The notes: generated from the sequence alone by a model not told the origin. A stretch of 64,000 nt of DNA from Nigrospora sphaerica (GCA_018287875.1 JAGVVL010000017.1:1798001-1862000); one strand, 5' to 3'. Positions 33,348 through 47,671 are shown, counted from the stretch's first letter. Made by a program: numbers and translations.

Positions 33348-36300
33348 CAGCCTCCAGGCCCATAGGAGAGGGAGATGCAGAGTGAGGGTGTAAGAGAAGT
33401 AAGTATTCATGTATGTATATCTATATACGTAACCAATGTACTGCGTAGAGACATAATGTATAGGGTGTATTACATGTGTCCACCCGTACTCTAGTGCATA
33501 TCCATTGGGCTCCCCTCTGAAATGGCCGACTGAAAAGCCCCCAGTAGGCTATTGTGAGAATGTACCGTACAGGCGCAGCCTTTGTTGGATGGGTTACTCA
33601 TGTTCCAGGGTTATGATGAAGAAGACGGGTACTGGTTGGGGGGTATGGGTCAGATCCTGCGCGACAGCATACTGACTGCCGTTGGTCACAGCTCCCGTCG
33701 GAAAGAAGCCCGTATCGAAGACGGGTTCGAGAGATTCGTACTGTTACATACTTACCTACGTCCTTCTCTCTGCTCACAATGGATGCTCCGTACCGAGGGC
33801 CTAGCAGAAAGGCAAAAGCTTAATGCATCTATACTAACAGCATGGACGACAGATGGGCGCAACGTCACGCGTCACGTCAACTGCATCCCGTCCATGCGGA
33901 GGCGCGGAGCTTGGGGCAAGAGTTCTATGGACAGTTCGAAAGACGGCCGTCTATCTCCCGGTCCTCATGGTACCGCCGACTCCGACACCCATCGTAGCGT
34001 ATAACCCATGAGTGTGGCCTGCCCCCCAAAACGGCCATGGCCACGGCCCAACGGCCGATCGAGCTGGCACGACCAGCTGCCTCGTGTGTGCCCGCAATCA
34101 ATCAAAACACGCGCACCGTCTTGCGGTCCCGCCGATGGTGATCTACAGCCGGCCTTCGACAGTACCCCGTGAAAATGGGGGGAGGGGGAGAAGCTACCTA
34201 TCCCACACAGTCGGCCCATCGTCAGCTATCTCGCGAAACCACACTGCCACTGACGGTCAAGCTCCCCCTGGCTTATTATTCTTTTTTCCCTACCAAACGC
34301 CCGCAATACCTCACCACCGCCGCACTAGGACCAGTAGGGACCACCAGTAGGGGCCAACGGGAGATTGCCGTTCCCATTCACACTGCAGTAGCACGCGCAT
34401 CCCCTCTGTCACTTCTTGAACCCGGCATGTCTTTTCCTCACGGCGCGAGGAACGGAAGCCACCGAGCGGGCACCCGCGATGTCCCATCCCTCCCATCCCA
34501 TCTCATCCTACCCTATCCTGTCTCGTGCCACGCCCTGCCCTGTCCGACCCAGTCCGGTCCAGTCCCTACGTACCGCCAGCCGCCAACCGCCAGCCGCCGG
34601 CCGCAGGGAACGTCGATGATGCAAGAATGCTATCAAGCACGCGGCCATGACAGGCCCCCAAGTTTTGCGCCATCCACTGCCTCTGGTTTGCCTACCTAGC
34701 GAGCGTGACCTCGTCTCCACACGACCACCACTTCCACCCTTCCCCCCGTACGCGGGCGCCCGGCTCACCTCCCAGTGGTAGAACGGAAGCACTTGGACAA
34801 ACTTTATTCACCAGTACGGGTGCCTATGCATGCACAGGGCCGGTTGTGGAAAGCAGACCTCGTGGAGTCGTCATCGGGCCCCGGAACCTGCGGTGGCTGA
34901 ACCTTGGCTCGCTTGGTGCAGACTATCAAAATGCATGGGACTATCGAAATGTAACGCAACGAACGTTTTCCGTATACGGGCGGGCAAGCCCAGCGACAAC
35001 AACCTCCTTTTTCGCGGCCGCAACCGCCGCGACGCTTCCGCGGAAGCTTCCTGTCCACAACTCCCACCTGACGGCGGGTCCGTCCAGGTGTTTTCCACGG
35101 CTCGGGCAGCTCCCTCGCTCGTACGCGTCGTTGGGCTGGTAAGAATACGAACGGAAGCGAGGGAGGTCTTTTCTGTTCGACTGCGGAACAAACGGTGTCG
35201 ACGAAGGCGACTAGCAGATTGACTTTTCCTGGGTGCGCGTCCCGTCGACCAACGGGATGCGAAGCCTTACCCATGTCGGGTGGGCTGTGTGTGGGGGATG
35301 ACATTGCCCCTGGGCCAATGCTGTGGTGCCATGGCAATCTCTCAAACAGGCCTGAGATTGAGACTAGCTGGAAGAAGAAGGGTTCCAGAAGACTTCGAGA
35401 AGCTCGCCAGGGGGCCCGGATCAGGGGTGGGGGGGGCGTAGGGGGGTTGCGTTGCCGGCCCATCTGACGCACAGAAGCTTTGGAAGGATGGAAGGAAAGG
35501 AAGGAAGGAAGAAAGACGGTCACGGGCCTCCCCCCTCTCTCTTCCCTACGAGCCTATCCAGCGCACCAGGGGAGGGGGGAAAGCACTGGCCGGCTGCGCC
35601 TCCATCGCGTCCCTCGTCGGGGATCACAACGCTCGCGAACCATGGAAACCAGGTCCAAGGGGTGCCGACTAGTGCAGGCAATTTCGACGGTCTGCGCTCA
35701 ATGGCGGTTCATCTTGGTCCATCGCGGCACTGTCGCCTGCCTGCCCTGCCCGTTTCTGAGGGCCTGCTACCTGGTCCGTCACCGCTCCATCCGTGGCCCG
35801 TCGAGGCCATCTCCCGCAGCGGACCCTCGAGCAGGGCCCGCTGCCAATACATCCATGGTCAGGCATGACCGCGGTGACATCAATTCATTTCGTCAATCTC
35901 GGCGACGCCTTGAACACCTACAGCCCCTAGAACCTTTTGGAATACGGGCTGCCCCGGCGTCCACAGCTTCCATGCTTCTTCCACCTCTGCTTCTACCGCC
36001 CTGCTATTTTGGGCTTCGGGTTGCCCTTTACCCTCCGAATGGCGGGAGCCCAGTCTGTGTGTACCATCCCGCACCGGCTGGAAATCGCACGCCCGCCACC
36101 CCTCGCGACGGAGACTATCTCTTCGAGCTCATCCTACGCTCCGCCGTAGTGTATGAACTAGCCGCCTCCAAATTGAGGTGGCCGTACACCAATCTGGGTA
36201 ATCTGAACAAGTCGACTACGCCCCCCTGCTATTACAGCTGTGGGGGTCTGCCCGAATCCGTGGAGAGATGCCGGAGTACAGGTAACCAAATGCCTACTAC

Positions 36301-38124
36301 TACAACTACGTAGGGGCTTCCATGTGTGTGCTCGTGTGCGCGGGTGGATTCCACCCGTCCAGGAGGCCTTGTCCCGTCCCCGCGCAGGCCGAATCAAAAC
36401 TGCGAGGCGTCGCGCTGTCCAGGCTGGGTGTATACCCGTACTACATAGGCAGGTCACACGTATCTGCTATAATGCGACATGCCCCTGGCCCAGCGGGTGG
36501 GCGTCGGCTGGGATGTCGCCGCAATGCTTTGGCTGGGACACGGCGATGCGTTCCCTACCCAAAGCCGCATGGCGAGCCGAGCATCCGGGCCTGCGCACAC
36601 CCGTCGAGAACAGCACCAGGAACAGCCTTGTTGCCGGCGCAGTCGTTGTTGCACGATCCGGCTTGCGACCGCCGTACCGTCCTGGGAGATCGGTTGCCCA
36701 ATCTCGACTGTGGCTTGAAACGGACCTGCATCGTTCATCTTTTCGACACTAGTGCTTCACCCGACCCACCGACTATGCACACCGTCCAGCTGCACATGGC
36801 CAGTTGACGACATTACTTTGGTATTACCTGCACAGCTGGGTACCTCTTCTCGGCAAAGTATGGTCCTCTTTGCTGACTACGCTGTCGGGTTGGGGCGCCC
36901 AGTACACTAGCTCGCGCCTAGGTAGGTACACAGATGGGTCGGTAGGAAGTATCTAGTATACATCGTACACAATACATCTCGATCTATACCTGAACCAACC
37001 CTTCCCCCACTCCCTCTCTAGGGCCCTAACAAACACAGAATTCGGACAGATTGTCGACTTCACCGCCTGTATCACGGCGCGTCAAGCAAAGCCAGGCAAA
37101 AAGACGGCTCGTCGGGCCAGGCCCGTTAGCACTCCCGTCACGTCACGTCAACTCACTGTCCCAAGACACCGACCTCGACTGTCAAGTTTCTGATAACCCG
37201 GTCTCGTTAGCGCAGTGTCCAACCCTTCCCCGTGCTCTCTCCATGCCAGGGCCGCCGGCCTCTCCCTCTGCCCTGTGCGGATTGCCATACGGCACCCGGC
37301 TCGCGGTTACTAGGCTCGTGCATGAGCACCCTCGAGCCTGATCAGTGTCTATTACTGGTGGGGCCGCTTCCTCCTAGCAGCATACCGGCCAGAGGGAACC
37401 TTCAAGTCGCCTCTGAAACACGCTCGACGCAGCGACACACACGGTAGGGCTGTACTGCGCCCGTCCCGTTTCACGGCCTTTCCGGCGAGGAAGGGCGCCG
37501 TACTAGGGCGAGGCCTCAAACCAGCTCGGAACAACGCAGGCCGAGCCGCCAGTGCAACTGCTCGTCAACCCGTTGGGCGCTGGGTACTGTGCGGTCTCTG
37601 CATTTGCAGCCATTGGTGACCATCCAGCCCACGCACATGGTTCGTCCGGGATCTAGACGGGCTGGTCAGTAGATCAGTAGGTGCCCGGAACATAGACGCA
37701 ACGCCTTTCAAGCCGAAACTGAGACGCGGGCAGGATAAACCAACTCAGGCACTCGGCACCATTCGATCACGGCCGGCGGGCCCGGCCTGTCACGCGCTGC
37801 CGGCGCCCTTAGGCATACGGCTATTCTTCTGATCTTGCCGGATGGGTGCAAGGGCCAGTATAGAAGAGTGGCTGGCTTCGTCTGCGGCCGCCCACACCCC
37901 CCTTGGACCGCAGATTCGGTTAAATCGCCTGAAATGGCCAAGTGTGCAGGTGTGAGTTGGGAATGGCCATCCGATCACCGCTGAGCCTGGCTGCTTACTC
38001 GTTCAGACACCTGCCGAAGTCCCTGGGGGGAAAAAGCACGGCGGTCAGTCCTCAACTATCGATCAATGATCAATGAGAACCACTCACTAGTTCGACTCCA
38101 GCTGTCCGCAGTGGGGGGGCGCGA

Positions 38125-38148
38125 CCCAAGGCCCAAGGCCCAAGGCCC
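38125..38148. repeat. CCCAAGG x3 tandem repeat
   Basis: Three perfect copies of CCCAAGG followed by CCC. Intergenic. Confidence 0.85.
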
Positions 38149-38247
38149 CTTGCCACACCCCCCTCGACTATGCCGTTGCTGACCACTCTTTCCCCTCGCA
38201 TGGCCGAGTCGCTGGGCCGTCTCTGGTCGTCCCTGGGACCGCGTCCT

Positions 38248-38268
38248 GCCTTCCGGAGTCCGGAAGGC
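38248..38268. repeat. 21-bp palindrome
   Basis: Arms GCCTTCCGGA (38248..38257) and TCCGGAAGGC (38259..38268) around a single G. All ten pairs are perfect. It contains CGGA/TCCG half-sites, which are common in Zn2Cys6 binding sites, but no gene within several kilobases is recognised. Confidence 0.85.
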
Positions 38269-41200
38269 GCTGGTCTCACCTCGTGACACCCGCATTACGT
38301 CGGTGAGGTAGGCGGTCAGGGTGCCCGGGGAAGCATCCGTGCACCCACTCACGACGCGTTAAGTGTGACGACCCCTGCTGGCCGCCTCCTGGCCCGCGGA
38401 TGCCGCCCATGACCACCTGTTCCTGAGCGCATCCGGCACCGCGCGGTCGGGCGCGCCCACCGGCACGACGGGCAAGCGCCGTGCCCGCGCGTCTTCCCGG
38501 GGCCCTATCTCTTCGTTGTATCCTCGGGAGCAGGTGGCCGCTTGGACGACGGCTCGTGAAGTCCCCGTTGAACACAAAAATGGCAGGACGAGGCGCCAAC
38601 GCTGCGCTGTCACGACGGCGCCGGAGCGCCTGGCTCATCCCTGAGACGTCTCCGCTCGCATGAATCTCGATAGGCTACTAAGCTCCTTGCGTAAAGAATG
38701 CCTGGCTTAGACTTTCTCCATGTCGACTGGTATTCCAGATGTGCTAATCCACCATCCCGGACTCCCCTGCGTTACATCCCTTGTGGACCGCCCGTCCTTG
38801 ACGTGCATGGCCTACCTACCGGTCTGTCCGTCTCGCTTATTCAGAGAGTCGCCCGGGCGGCGTCGGTGGCTCTCGCATATTGCCGTGGGAGGGAATCCTT
38901 GGGTGGGCAGCAGAATGACGCTTGTCCGCCATCCGAATGCCCAGGGGCGGAACGAACCATGGGCCAGGCAGCGGGTAGAGTGCCCGGCCACTACACCACC
39001 ATGGGGAATGCACGACGCCGCCGCCGCCGCCACCTCCGCCGCCGCCGCGCCCTCCTCCGCGAAACGCAGTCCCCGTCTACGGCCTGCTCCTCGGTGGGGA
39101 AAAAGGGACGGCCTCCCTGGCGGGTAGGGTCAGAGCGGGCGTGTCAACGGGAAGAAGTGACAAAAGTCGACCCTTTTTTTAGGCAAGACCCCCTGCCTTG
39201 CCTCGACTGCGTTGGTTCGACTTGGTGTTGAGGCAAGCTTGATGCCACCAACTACCCAGGCCTTGTTTGTCCTCGGTGTCAGGGGGTCGGGCCATCATGT
39301 TTTTCCTCGTTGTAAAACGTGGGGTTTTTTCCGCCGTCGACGTATCGAACACTTGCATCCAATGTGACGCTGAGTATGGACAGGCCTCCTGCCTTGTCCG
39401 GGCACCGGATCTGGGTGCACATTCTATCGACGGTCCCCTAAGAGGGGACCGGGGCGGCACCATGTGTTCGCATCAGCCCCCGGCCTTGCAGCCAACCCAT
39501 GAAGCCTTCCAGACTTTCGACCACAGCTTCTCTGGTGTTTGGTGGAGAAGCCCGGCATCCCTGCTGCAGCGTCCAGCATTCACACTGAGGCTCACCGCTT
39601 TCACGACAAGACGGCCGGGTCTCTGCGGTCAGGTCGCCGGGAAAAACGTGGCTCCAGCCAGCCACGAATTTCCGCCTCCCTCCTTTCCCTCCGCCTCTGA
39701 CGAATGGACTCGACACGGCCTTGGACCCTGGCCAGAACGCAGCCGAATGGGTCGCGTCGTCCCGCCGAGCACGACGGCGTGGAGCAGCCCCGGCTTGTGT
39801 CGGCCACACAGGCACCCGGGCTGAGCCCCAGGCACGTCTTTGCCACCACGGCGGCGAGACGGGTGCCACCTAGTCCGGTGCCGACGGCACGCAGCTCGTA
39901 GCACGTAACGCGCATGTGTGGCCGAGCGCGCAGTGGTGAGGATGAAGTCTTCTTCTTCTTCTCCTGGCACCCGCGCATAATCGGCGGAGCCGAGACTAGG
40001 ACGGTTGCAAGATAGCGGCCTTCATGCCCGCTCGCCGTACCCCCCCTGGCATAGAGAATCCATAACGCCGGTACGTTGGCAGTCGATGCGTGCGGGCGAA
40101 AAGCGACGGGGTTGGTCCGAGGAGGATCTACTGCAACACAGCTACCGAAATTTGGAAATGGCGACTTGCTCTGCTGTCCAGTGGGGGCGAGGCCGATTCC
40201 GCAATGGGGGTGCGCCGCTCCCGCCCACTCCCCCCGGCCGGGAAACCAGGCGGTGGAGTGTATGCATACCTAGTACGACAAGCTGGTTGGTGCACAGGGT
40301 TGCCCTTCCAGAAGGCCTTGGCGGAAATCCGTCACCCGGTCGTGTGCCTCCTGGGGCATCAGTGGACTGCAACGCTGGATACAAGGGTCGAACTGGCGGC
40401 GGAGAAGAGAGGGGAGAAGAGAGAGCAAGAGAAGGGGGGGGAGCGACGGATGCTCCCTCCTTTGGGCCGAGCGCTTCGCCGCAGCGCGTCTGTTGGCTGT
40501 TGGGCCAGGCTCCCTGTTCTGACGTGCACCGCATACGGTAGCCAGCACCCGGCACGCCTCTTCTGGAAAGCATGATGCTGCTATCCACCGCGTGTGTTGG
40601 CGGTTTGGCGATGTCACGTTCGCCTCCAGCGCCCCCGAGTCGGTGACGGGCCACCGCCCTCGCCCGCGGCCTGCACATGCTTGGGAGGGGGAAGGGGTTG
40701 GTTCCATGGGTCACGAATCCGAGAATTCATGCCCGTTTGAGGGGTTGATCAGAGGGTTTTCCGGGTGGTGGCGGGGTGTATGATGTTCGGACGCACGGCA
40801 GCGATCACGAGACCCAGCGACGGAGCCCAGCCCGCGGAACAGGTTGGTCGTCGTTCATACCTGGGAGGGCGCCATGGTCATGGCGTGCGCCGGCCTTGTC
40901 CGGACCCCGAACGCTCTCGCCCGAACAGCCGCGCGATTGTCGACCCGGGTTCGGTGTTTTGAACCCCTGGAACAGCGCGGCCCATCTACCACGTAAGGAG
41001 CACCCCTCCCCCCATCCGTGGCCCCGTTTCGCTCCGAAGGGCCCGGGTAAACAAAGGCAACGGGGTTGCCCATCGTCCGTCAGCGACGGCCGTCGAATGA
41101 TTTCTGACAGGAAATGCGGAGCCCCCCGCGGTAGTAGTAGTTATACTAAGTATGAAGTAGTTTAATGTCGTCCGCCTCGTTCCTCAAGCTCCGCGGTGGC

Positions 41201-42454
41201 CTGTCCGCCCGCCTACCGGGCCGGCTTGCCTGTATGTCTCTCCCGTCCTTGGGAGACTCCCGGCTGTCTGGGCTCGCTCGGGGGCTGATGGCTTGCTCGT
41301 CTCTGGGACGCGGGACATCCCGAAAAAGGAAGGGGAACCTGAAGACGGGCCCGGCGCGAACACGCGCAACGTCGCTCGGGCGGTCATACCCGTCCGCGAC
41401 GGGCCATGTAGCCCTGCGAAGCGCGCTGAAGGCCTGCTATTGGGGTCCGGGGGCTTCACGAGGCCGAACGAGCCGGTCGCCTGGGCTGGACGCCTCCCGA
41501 GCAACCCGCGGGTCAGAAGAGCCCTCTGGCCGGTGCCCCCCCCGGGTCTTGGTCTCCAGGCGCCCGCAACAGCCGCATCACAGGCCGGGGGGGGCAGTGC
41601 GCATAAACGGAGCGAAGCGTCTTCCCAGCTAGCCGGCGCTGGCGGCTGTGCGGGTTCCGATCCTGCGCCCGACGCCCGCGTCAGGGGTCATGCCTGCCGG
41701 CCTTCTCCACTCGCCCGGACGCCCTGGGGAGACGTGCTAGCCCTACGAGGAACACGGACCAGTCCCTCCAGGCCACGGCCCGCTTGCGGTGCGCCAGACC
41801 TAGCGTTCGTCCAAAACACCTCGATGGCGCGGGACCCGGGTTGCCGGTTTGGGGGCGACGAGATCGGCCTCTCCTTCACGGGCCGGGGAAGGGGGGAGAT
41901 GGAGCCGTTGCCCTCGGTCGTTGGGCCGGCTGAGACATTGGCTGCCTGGCTTCGGACCGCATGAAGCCCATTTCCGCGGGAAGGGACCGGCGCGGCCAGG
42001 CGACTAGGCATGGTCTCTCGTGTCCAGGTTCTCGGGCCCCAAGATCGCCACCCCGGACCGGTTGGCGTGGGTGAGCGGGATGAAGGAGGGAGGGGAAGGA
42101 GAGGTTAGAAACGCAGGCAAAGCACTTGGACGAATCATGCCGGGCCGTCCATGGGGGTTAGGTCGTCACTCGGGACACGCTACGGACCGCTATAGGATCA
42201 ACCAACCAGCCATGCTTCGCCCTGCCTCGGGCATGAAATCTGCCCGGCTCCGTCCTCATCCCTGTCGTCCATATTCCGGGGTTTGTTGGTCTATGCCGAA
42301 GAAGGCCGTGTCTTCCGCGGCCGACTCGTCCGCCAGGGCTACGACGACAGCGACCGCACGTCGTGGGGGCCATGGTCCCCTCCGAGGCTGCCCGTTCCCC
42401 AAGAAGAGGGTGGGTGAACATGAGGCCCCCTCCCCGGGAAGATGACCATTCCCT

Positions 42455-42465
42455 CCCCCCCCCCC
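42455..42465. repeat. Poly-C tract, 11 bases
   Basis: Run of 11 C in gene-free sequence. Confidence 0.9.
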
Positions 42466-45400
42466 TTAACCGCAAGCGTCTGCCCGTCTCTTCGCGTGCC
42501 GAAATAAAAAGACCGGCCGCGAATTCCGCCCCCCGGTACAGCCGGCCCGCTGTGTGGCCAATGCTGCGGGCAAGTCGATCGTGAAACCAAACCACCGGTC
42601 AAGGCTGTTGTCGTCCCGCAGCCACGGCATAATCGGCCGGTGGCACACGCCCCGTTAAAGCCGGCGTCCCTAAGCCAGAGGGCGAGGGGGAAACCAGGCG
42701 GTAGGGCGTTCAGGGGCGGAGAGGGGGGGGATGGCTTTTGCTCGTCGGCGGCGGCGGCGGCGGACGTGGCTCCTCCCTGAGAAGTGCAGGGCGGCGTCGG
42801 CTACGTGTCTCTTGATCGAAAGTCACCCCGGGCGAGCTCATGATGGAAGGATTGTCAAGACCAGATGGGTCCCGTGGCGCCCACATCTGGTCAAACGACC
42901 GTGGGGGGACGGGGGCTTTGCCCGACCCGCCGTCGTTGCAAGTGCTGGTGAACGAGGATGGGAAGGGCACAGACGCGTTGGCGGCCAGCGCCGAGGGGGC
43001 CGCATGGGGTGTTCGCCGAGGGTCGCATCGGGTAGTCAACCGATACTTGTCTGTGCGTTCGTTCGTGGCCCGGGCATTGACAGCTCGTCTGGATTTGAGA
43101 GGCCGGGCCGCGAACTCTTGAAACCCCCGATGGCCCAGGCACAGGTTCAACGCCACTGCCCTTGGAGGACCGGCACGGTTGCTTGAGGACTATATTCTCT
43201 ACGGCAAGTAACCATGTAGTAATGTACTATATCATGCGGGTAGGTCTTCCCTGGGAAGTTATGTTGCCGGGAGTTGGGTCTGTTGCCGGGTGGTCAACGC
43301 CTTCCGGGTTTCCTGAGAGGCCGGGCGCTTTGGATGCTGCCGGAATAAGAGTCACCAGTACGTTTCCCAGTTGTTATCCTCTCAACAACTCGGCAACCTC
43401 TCGATGTCTTGTGGTGCTTCCAACGGCAGCGGCAGCGTCCACTTTATCCCCTGTCCCCAGCACAGGGAGATGCACAGCTCAGATGACCTGCCACAAGATC
43501 TTTCCGGCGACTCCCTATCCTCTTCACCAGCAGCGATCCAGGCCGCATCCTGGGGCTGCAGTCTATGCGATATTCAAAGAGAGGGGGACAGTTCCAGCTT
43601 CGGCCAGATGTATGAGCAACATACGTGCATGTAGAGGAGGAGGAGGAGCACCTGGGCTTGTTCAACACTTCAAGTCGTTGGGTCGAGGAAACTCATACTG
43701 AAAGATGCCAACGCGCCAGTCCGGACCGTGACATCGTTCCTTCACCGTACCGATCCCTCCCCAGCCGCCGCCACCGCCAACGGAGAGAACAAGGGCGAAG
43801 TCAGAATATGATCGCCGGCTCGATCCAGGCGAAAGGCCATCGCGAGACCCAAAAATATAGGCCGACCACGTATCTCACCCTTGAGGCGTCGCATGCATCA
43901 TGGGCCGAAGAGTCGAATACGGGCATGCATTGACATGGGAAGCCTTGGCGTAGCTCTGCAATGGGACGGCGCGTCCTACCAAGGCGACGGAAATGAAGAT
44001 GCCACGCATTAATTTTTTTGGGGGCCCGGCCATGATATCAGGCGAAAAGGCAATGCATACCGGAAGCCCCGCGGTAAAGCTGGCGAATATCGTGCCCTAG
44101 ATTCGCGTCGTCCCATTGTGCAGCGCCATGGGAGCATCGGTGGTCGACGAACGTCATCTCGGTGTTGTTTGAAACCGTCTTAGATGGCATCGTCGATGTT
44201 TTGATTCACAGGGACACCCGTTGCACACGACGACGTGGCAAATTAAGTTCCCGCCGGGCCCCCGAGAGGCTGCCGCGTGTCGATACAGGCTGATGTTGTG
44301 AGACATAATTCCCATAGCCAGAGTGGTAATATGGCCGGTAATATTTGCCGCCTGGCCCTGGGAACGTTCAGAAACACATGGGGCCAAGCCTCAGCCGAGG
44401 TACCTGGGGTATTCCCGAAACGTCTCGCCCGGCAGACGGGGCATCTCGTGCCGTAGCTGAGGCGTGCCGGCTCGGGACTCCCATCACGGGTCTCGCGCGA
44501 GGCATGGCCAACTGAATCATGACGACGAGCTACCGGGTCCTGACCGGCCCAAGCTAGGGGCCGAGGAGCACACTGAGAAGGCGGAAAAGCAAACGTGGGA
44601 GCGCAGAGTCCCGATAGGCGACCGGGCATGGCGGACTCGTGATGGGCTCGCAAAGTTCATTTTCAAGATGAAGCAAAAGCATCTCGATGGGATATGGCAG
44701 GCAGCACGACCCATGATGACTGTTCGCGGGCAGCCAGCGGATAAAGAAAAGGTTGGCAGCCGGGGCCTGGGGACAGGGTTGCCTGTAGGCCGATCGCCGT
44801 TTGCCCCAGGCATCGAGGGATCGCGAGGCTGAAAAAGCAAGGCTCCCCTGTGGCCCTGTGCGAGAGGCTGATAGCCATCGTCATCTGTGTCAGCTGGAGT
44901 GCCATGTGCCATGCCCGGTGCATATACGCCCGACCGGCCACATGGATGAGACATACAGGAACGCATACCCCAGATGGGGGGAGAGGATGGGTAGCTTGGG
45001 CACCCCGTGGAATTTCCCAACCGCCGGGACGAAGCTTAATACGGATAGTCGTAAAAGGGGGGGGGTACAACAAACCGAAATAAATAAATTGATTTTATCT
45101 CGTGGCATTTTATCCCCCGGATCGACGCGAGGAATATCTTCAGCCTTGGCATCCGTGTGTCTGAGCATGGCAGGCGCCGAACGGGGCGTCAGCCCCGGCA
45201 TAGCCGTGCGTTACACCGACCCGAAGTGCCGTCGAGTAAGGATAGGAGGGCGGAAGGAACAATAGCCGCGGGGAGCTGGAGTCTCCAGACCCGGCGCTCG
45301 ACAATAGATGTCGATGACTCACTTGCACGTCGGCGCTGCTGGCACCTGGCAGAGGCATACAAGAGCGGCCGCTGCCCGAAGGCCCTTGGGGACTCCAGGC

Positions 45401-47671
45401 CGGGGTATCAGGGTGAGAGGCGTCTCGCGGTGGTATGCAGGGCAACGGCACCAGATGGCGTTGCGTCCCGGACACGGCGCAGTTGTATCTGCAGGTATCC
45501 CACCTTTTCGGGGTACTTCGGCGTCAATCAATGGCCAGGCGGGATGCGCCCAAGGGGGGTCGTGGGAGACTTGGCGCCTGGCCCTCCAACCCAACACCAA
45601 ACAGCCTCACAGCCCAAGGTGGCCGTGGTCTCGCTCGCCAGCTCATACCGCCCGTGGCCAGCAACAGGGCCAGCAGACGGCGATGAGCAGCAGAGCAGTC
45701 CAAGGGACAGGCTAGAGGGGCTCATTTGACTCGGTTGGGTCTCGAAAGCACCTCAGGGTCTGCGTCATCGGTCCAGGCGGACAACAGGCTGGATAACTCT
45801 TGTGAATCCATCACATGTGCGCCGGAGACAACACATCGATACTTCGCGTCCTCTACCGGCCATGGTTATGGCTCCCCCACTCCACCCCCCCGTGTGGCAT
45901 TCTAGGCCCCTTCGGCTTCTCCCCGTCGCCGGTTCGCCGTCGGTGTTGCCCTTATCTCACCGCCCAGCGAACATGGGGGGCCTGACTTGCAGACGTGCAT
46001 AAAATCATGGTCATCTGCTTCAGTCAACGATGAGTTGGCAGATGCGTCCGTTCAATGACAGTACGAGGACCGGCGCCCACACACCTCTCCCGGCGCACCG
46101 GTGAAGGCCAGGCATCTGATAAAATACGAGATAAAAAAGAATAGCCATAATAAACGCGCATGCAAATACAGAGCAGAGGCGTTGGCGGCGCAGCGCCATT
46201 CGGGAGCGACCCCCGACCATCGTGCGCGTTTCGGCGCCGTCGTGAGCGGGGGAAAACGTACGACAGGCTTCATTCCTGACGGCACCCGCGCCACCGCTAC
46301 GCTGCAGTCGCCTCGCCCACGAGGCCCAGTCGGGAGAACATGGTTTACTGGGGCGAGTCGCTGGCCATGCGTTTGTCCACCAGGCTCACGGTGGCGATGC
46401 TGGGCCCATCACCGCCCTCACATCAGGTCGCGCGGATGGCCGTCGCGCAGGAGGCGTGCATCTCGGAAGAGACCCTTCGTGATGGCTGCTGGATGCATTG
46501 CCTAAGGCAAGCCATCGTCGCTGTTCATTGCTACCCTTTGCACCGCGGTGGGGCGTCCCGTATGCTCGACATAGTCACCTCCAGTTAGCTGTCAGCTACC
46601 CACTCTGCCGACTAAGATGCTTGGCCATCTTCAGGCGCACTGCCGAGCGCGGATGTGAGTGATGCGGATGATGCGCGCGATGTTCGGTGGCTTCTATGAT
46701 AGCTACCTCTGTGATTCGCTCGCGTATCGTCGTAGCAAGTTATGAGTTGAGTATCTCTCGTCACGGGATTGGGCCGGGGGCCTGCTGCCCCAGTGTGCGC
46801 AAGATGCCGTTGCCGCATCTTCACCGTGGCCGGACGGCAGAGCCAGCATGACCGCAAGCTTGACCGTCAAGGTCACTATGGCCAGCCGATCGCCCCCCGG
46901 TCTGTTGGGGATGGCGACCGTCGCGGAAAACATGAAAATGCCCGCCGGGAGTACTGTTCATTCGGGTTGGAGGATGCAGTTGCTAACATCCCGTGGTAAA
47001 GGCGAAGGGGAGATTGGTGGCTTTCATGTTCGCTTTCCGACCGATCGTAGGCGCAAGCGCTTCGTTGATCCGTCGGTGCGGCAACTTCCCGTCTTCGCGA
47101 CGGCGACATGTGGGGTGCATACTAGCCGGCCTATGCCGCGAGCAATGGTGTTTTCCAGCCGCACGGTTGTTTGGTGGCGAGGATTGGAATTGGAGTATAG
47201 GAAGTGTTTCGTGAGAAGAGAACAGGAATGAATCAATATGAATCATCCTGACAAGCAGGACCCACGCCTGGAGCAGCGCGGAGCACAGACCTTTTAGGGC
47301 CCTGAGAGCTGCGCCTGCCGGCCCGTGACGTCTGTGATGGGAATGGCATTCACGACCTGGAGCCTCGGATCTGGTCTTCATGCTGACCTTTCGGCCGCTT
47401 GGGTTCATGAGTCAACATCGCGAGAAATCTGCGGCACCAGGTATCCTCTCGACCGAGACAAATCCGTAGTCGCCGCACCCACTGTACCCTCAGAGCCCAG
47501 CTCTATAAAACTTCGCTTTCACCACCGTCGTCCGTGGTGAGTGGCGACGAGTACTTGCCACATCCCAGCGACCCATCTCTCTCCGTCTCTGCGCGGGCTG
47601 CGAAACCACTGGCCCATCCGTCTCTCACTGGACTCTTTCACCCCCCGTGCGGCACTGACCCCGGCGCCGAC

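Larger units (their letters stand above)
30145..36900. other. Gene-free stretch, part 1: upstream of the C2H2 gene
   Basis: No conserved protein, tRNA, rRNA or mobile-element gene was recognised in these 6.8 kb. The first 1-2 kb probably hold the leader and promoter of the leftward C2H2 gene, possibly with a leader intron (good GTAAGG donor on the minus strand at 31810). Microsatellites and G/C runs occur near 31617, 32400-32480 and 33337. Frames such as 30872..31846 (minus) and 35480..36313 (plus) overlap other frames and are compositionally biased without domains. Confidence 0.55.
36901..47671. other. Gene-free stretch, part 2: 10.8 kb before the CHY gene
   Basis: I find no supported gene. 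The sequence stays GC-rich, shows no obvious repeat-induced point mutation (no AT-rich, TA-enriched blocks), and has no terminal repeats or transposase, integrase or reverse-transcriptase motifs. Frames such as 38698..39231, 41165..41632 and 41293..41964 (plus) are arginine/glycine/proline-rich and overlap one another in several frames. A 7-bp tandem repeat (38125), a 21-bp palindrome (38248) and a C run (42455) are present. The part just before 47671 should hold the CHY gene promoter. Confidence 0.5.

Noticed and set aside
33582..34004. 140-codon plus-strand frame starting TTG
   Set aside because: Looks slightly more protein-like than its neighbours, but it has no ATG at the start, no domain and no splice context.
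35480..36313. 277-codon plus-strand frame
   Set aside because: Starts in a GGAAGGAA-type simple repeat, mixed composition, no domain and overlapping frames on both strands.
41165..42445. Cluster of overlapping plus-strand frames (155, 223 and 141 codons)
   Set aside because: Arg/Gly/Pro-rich in several frames at once, the usual sign of high GC rather than coding.
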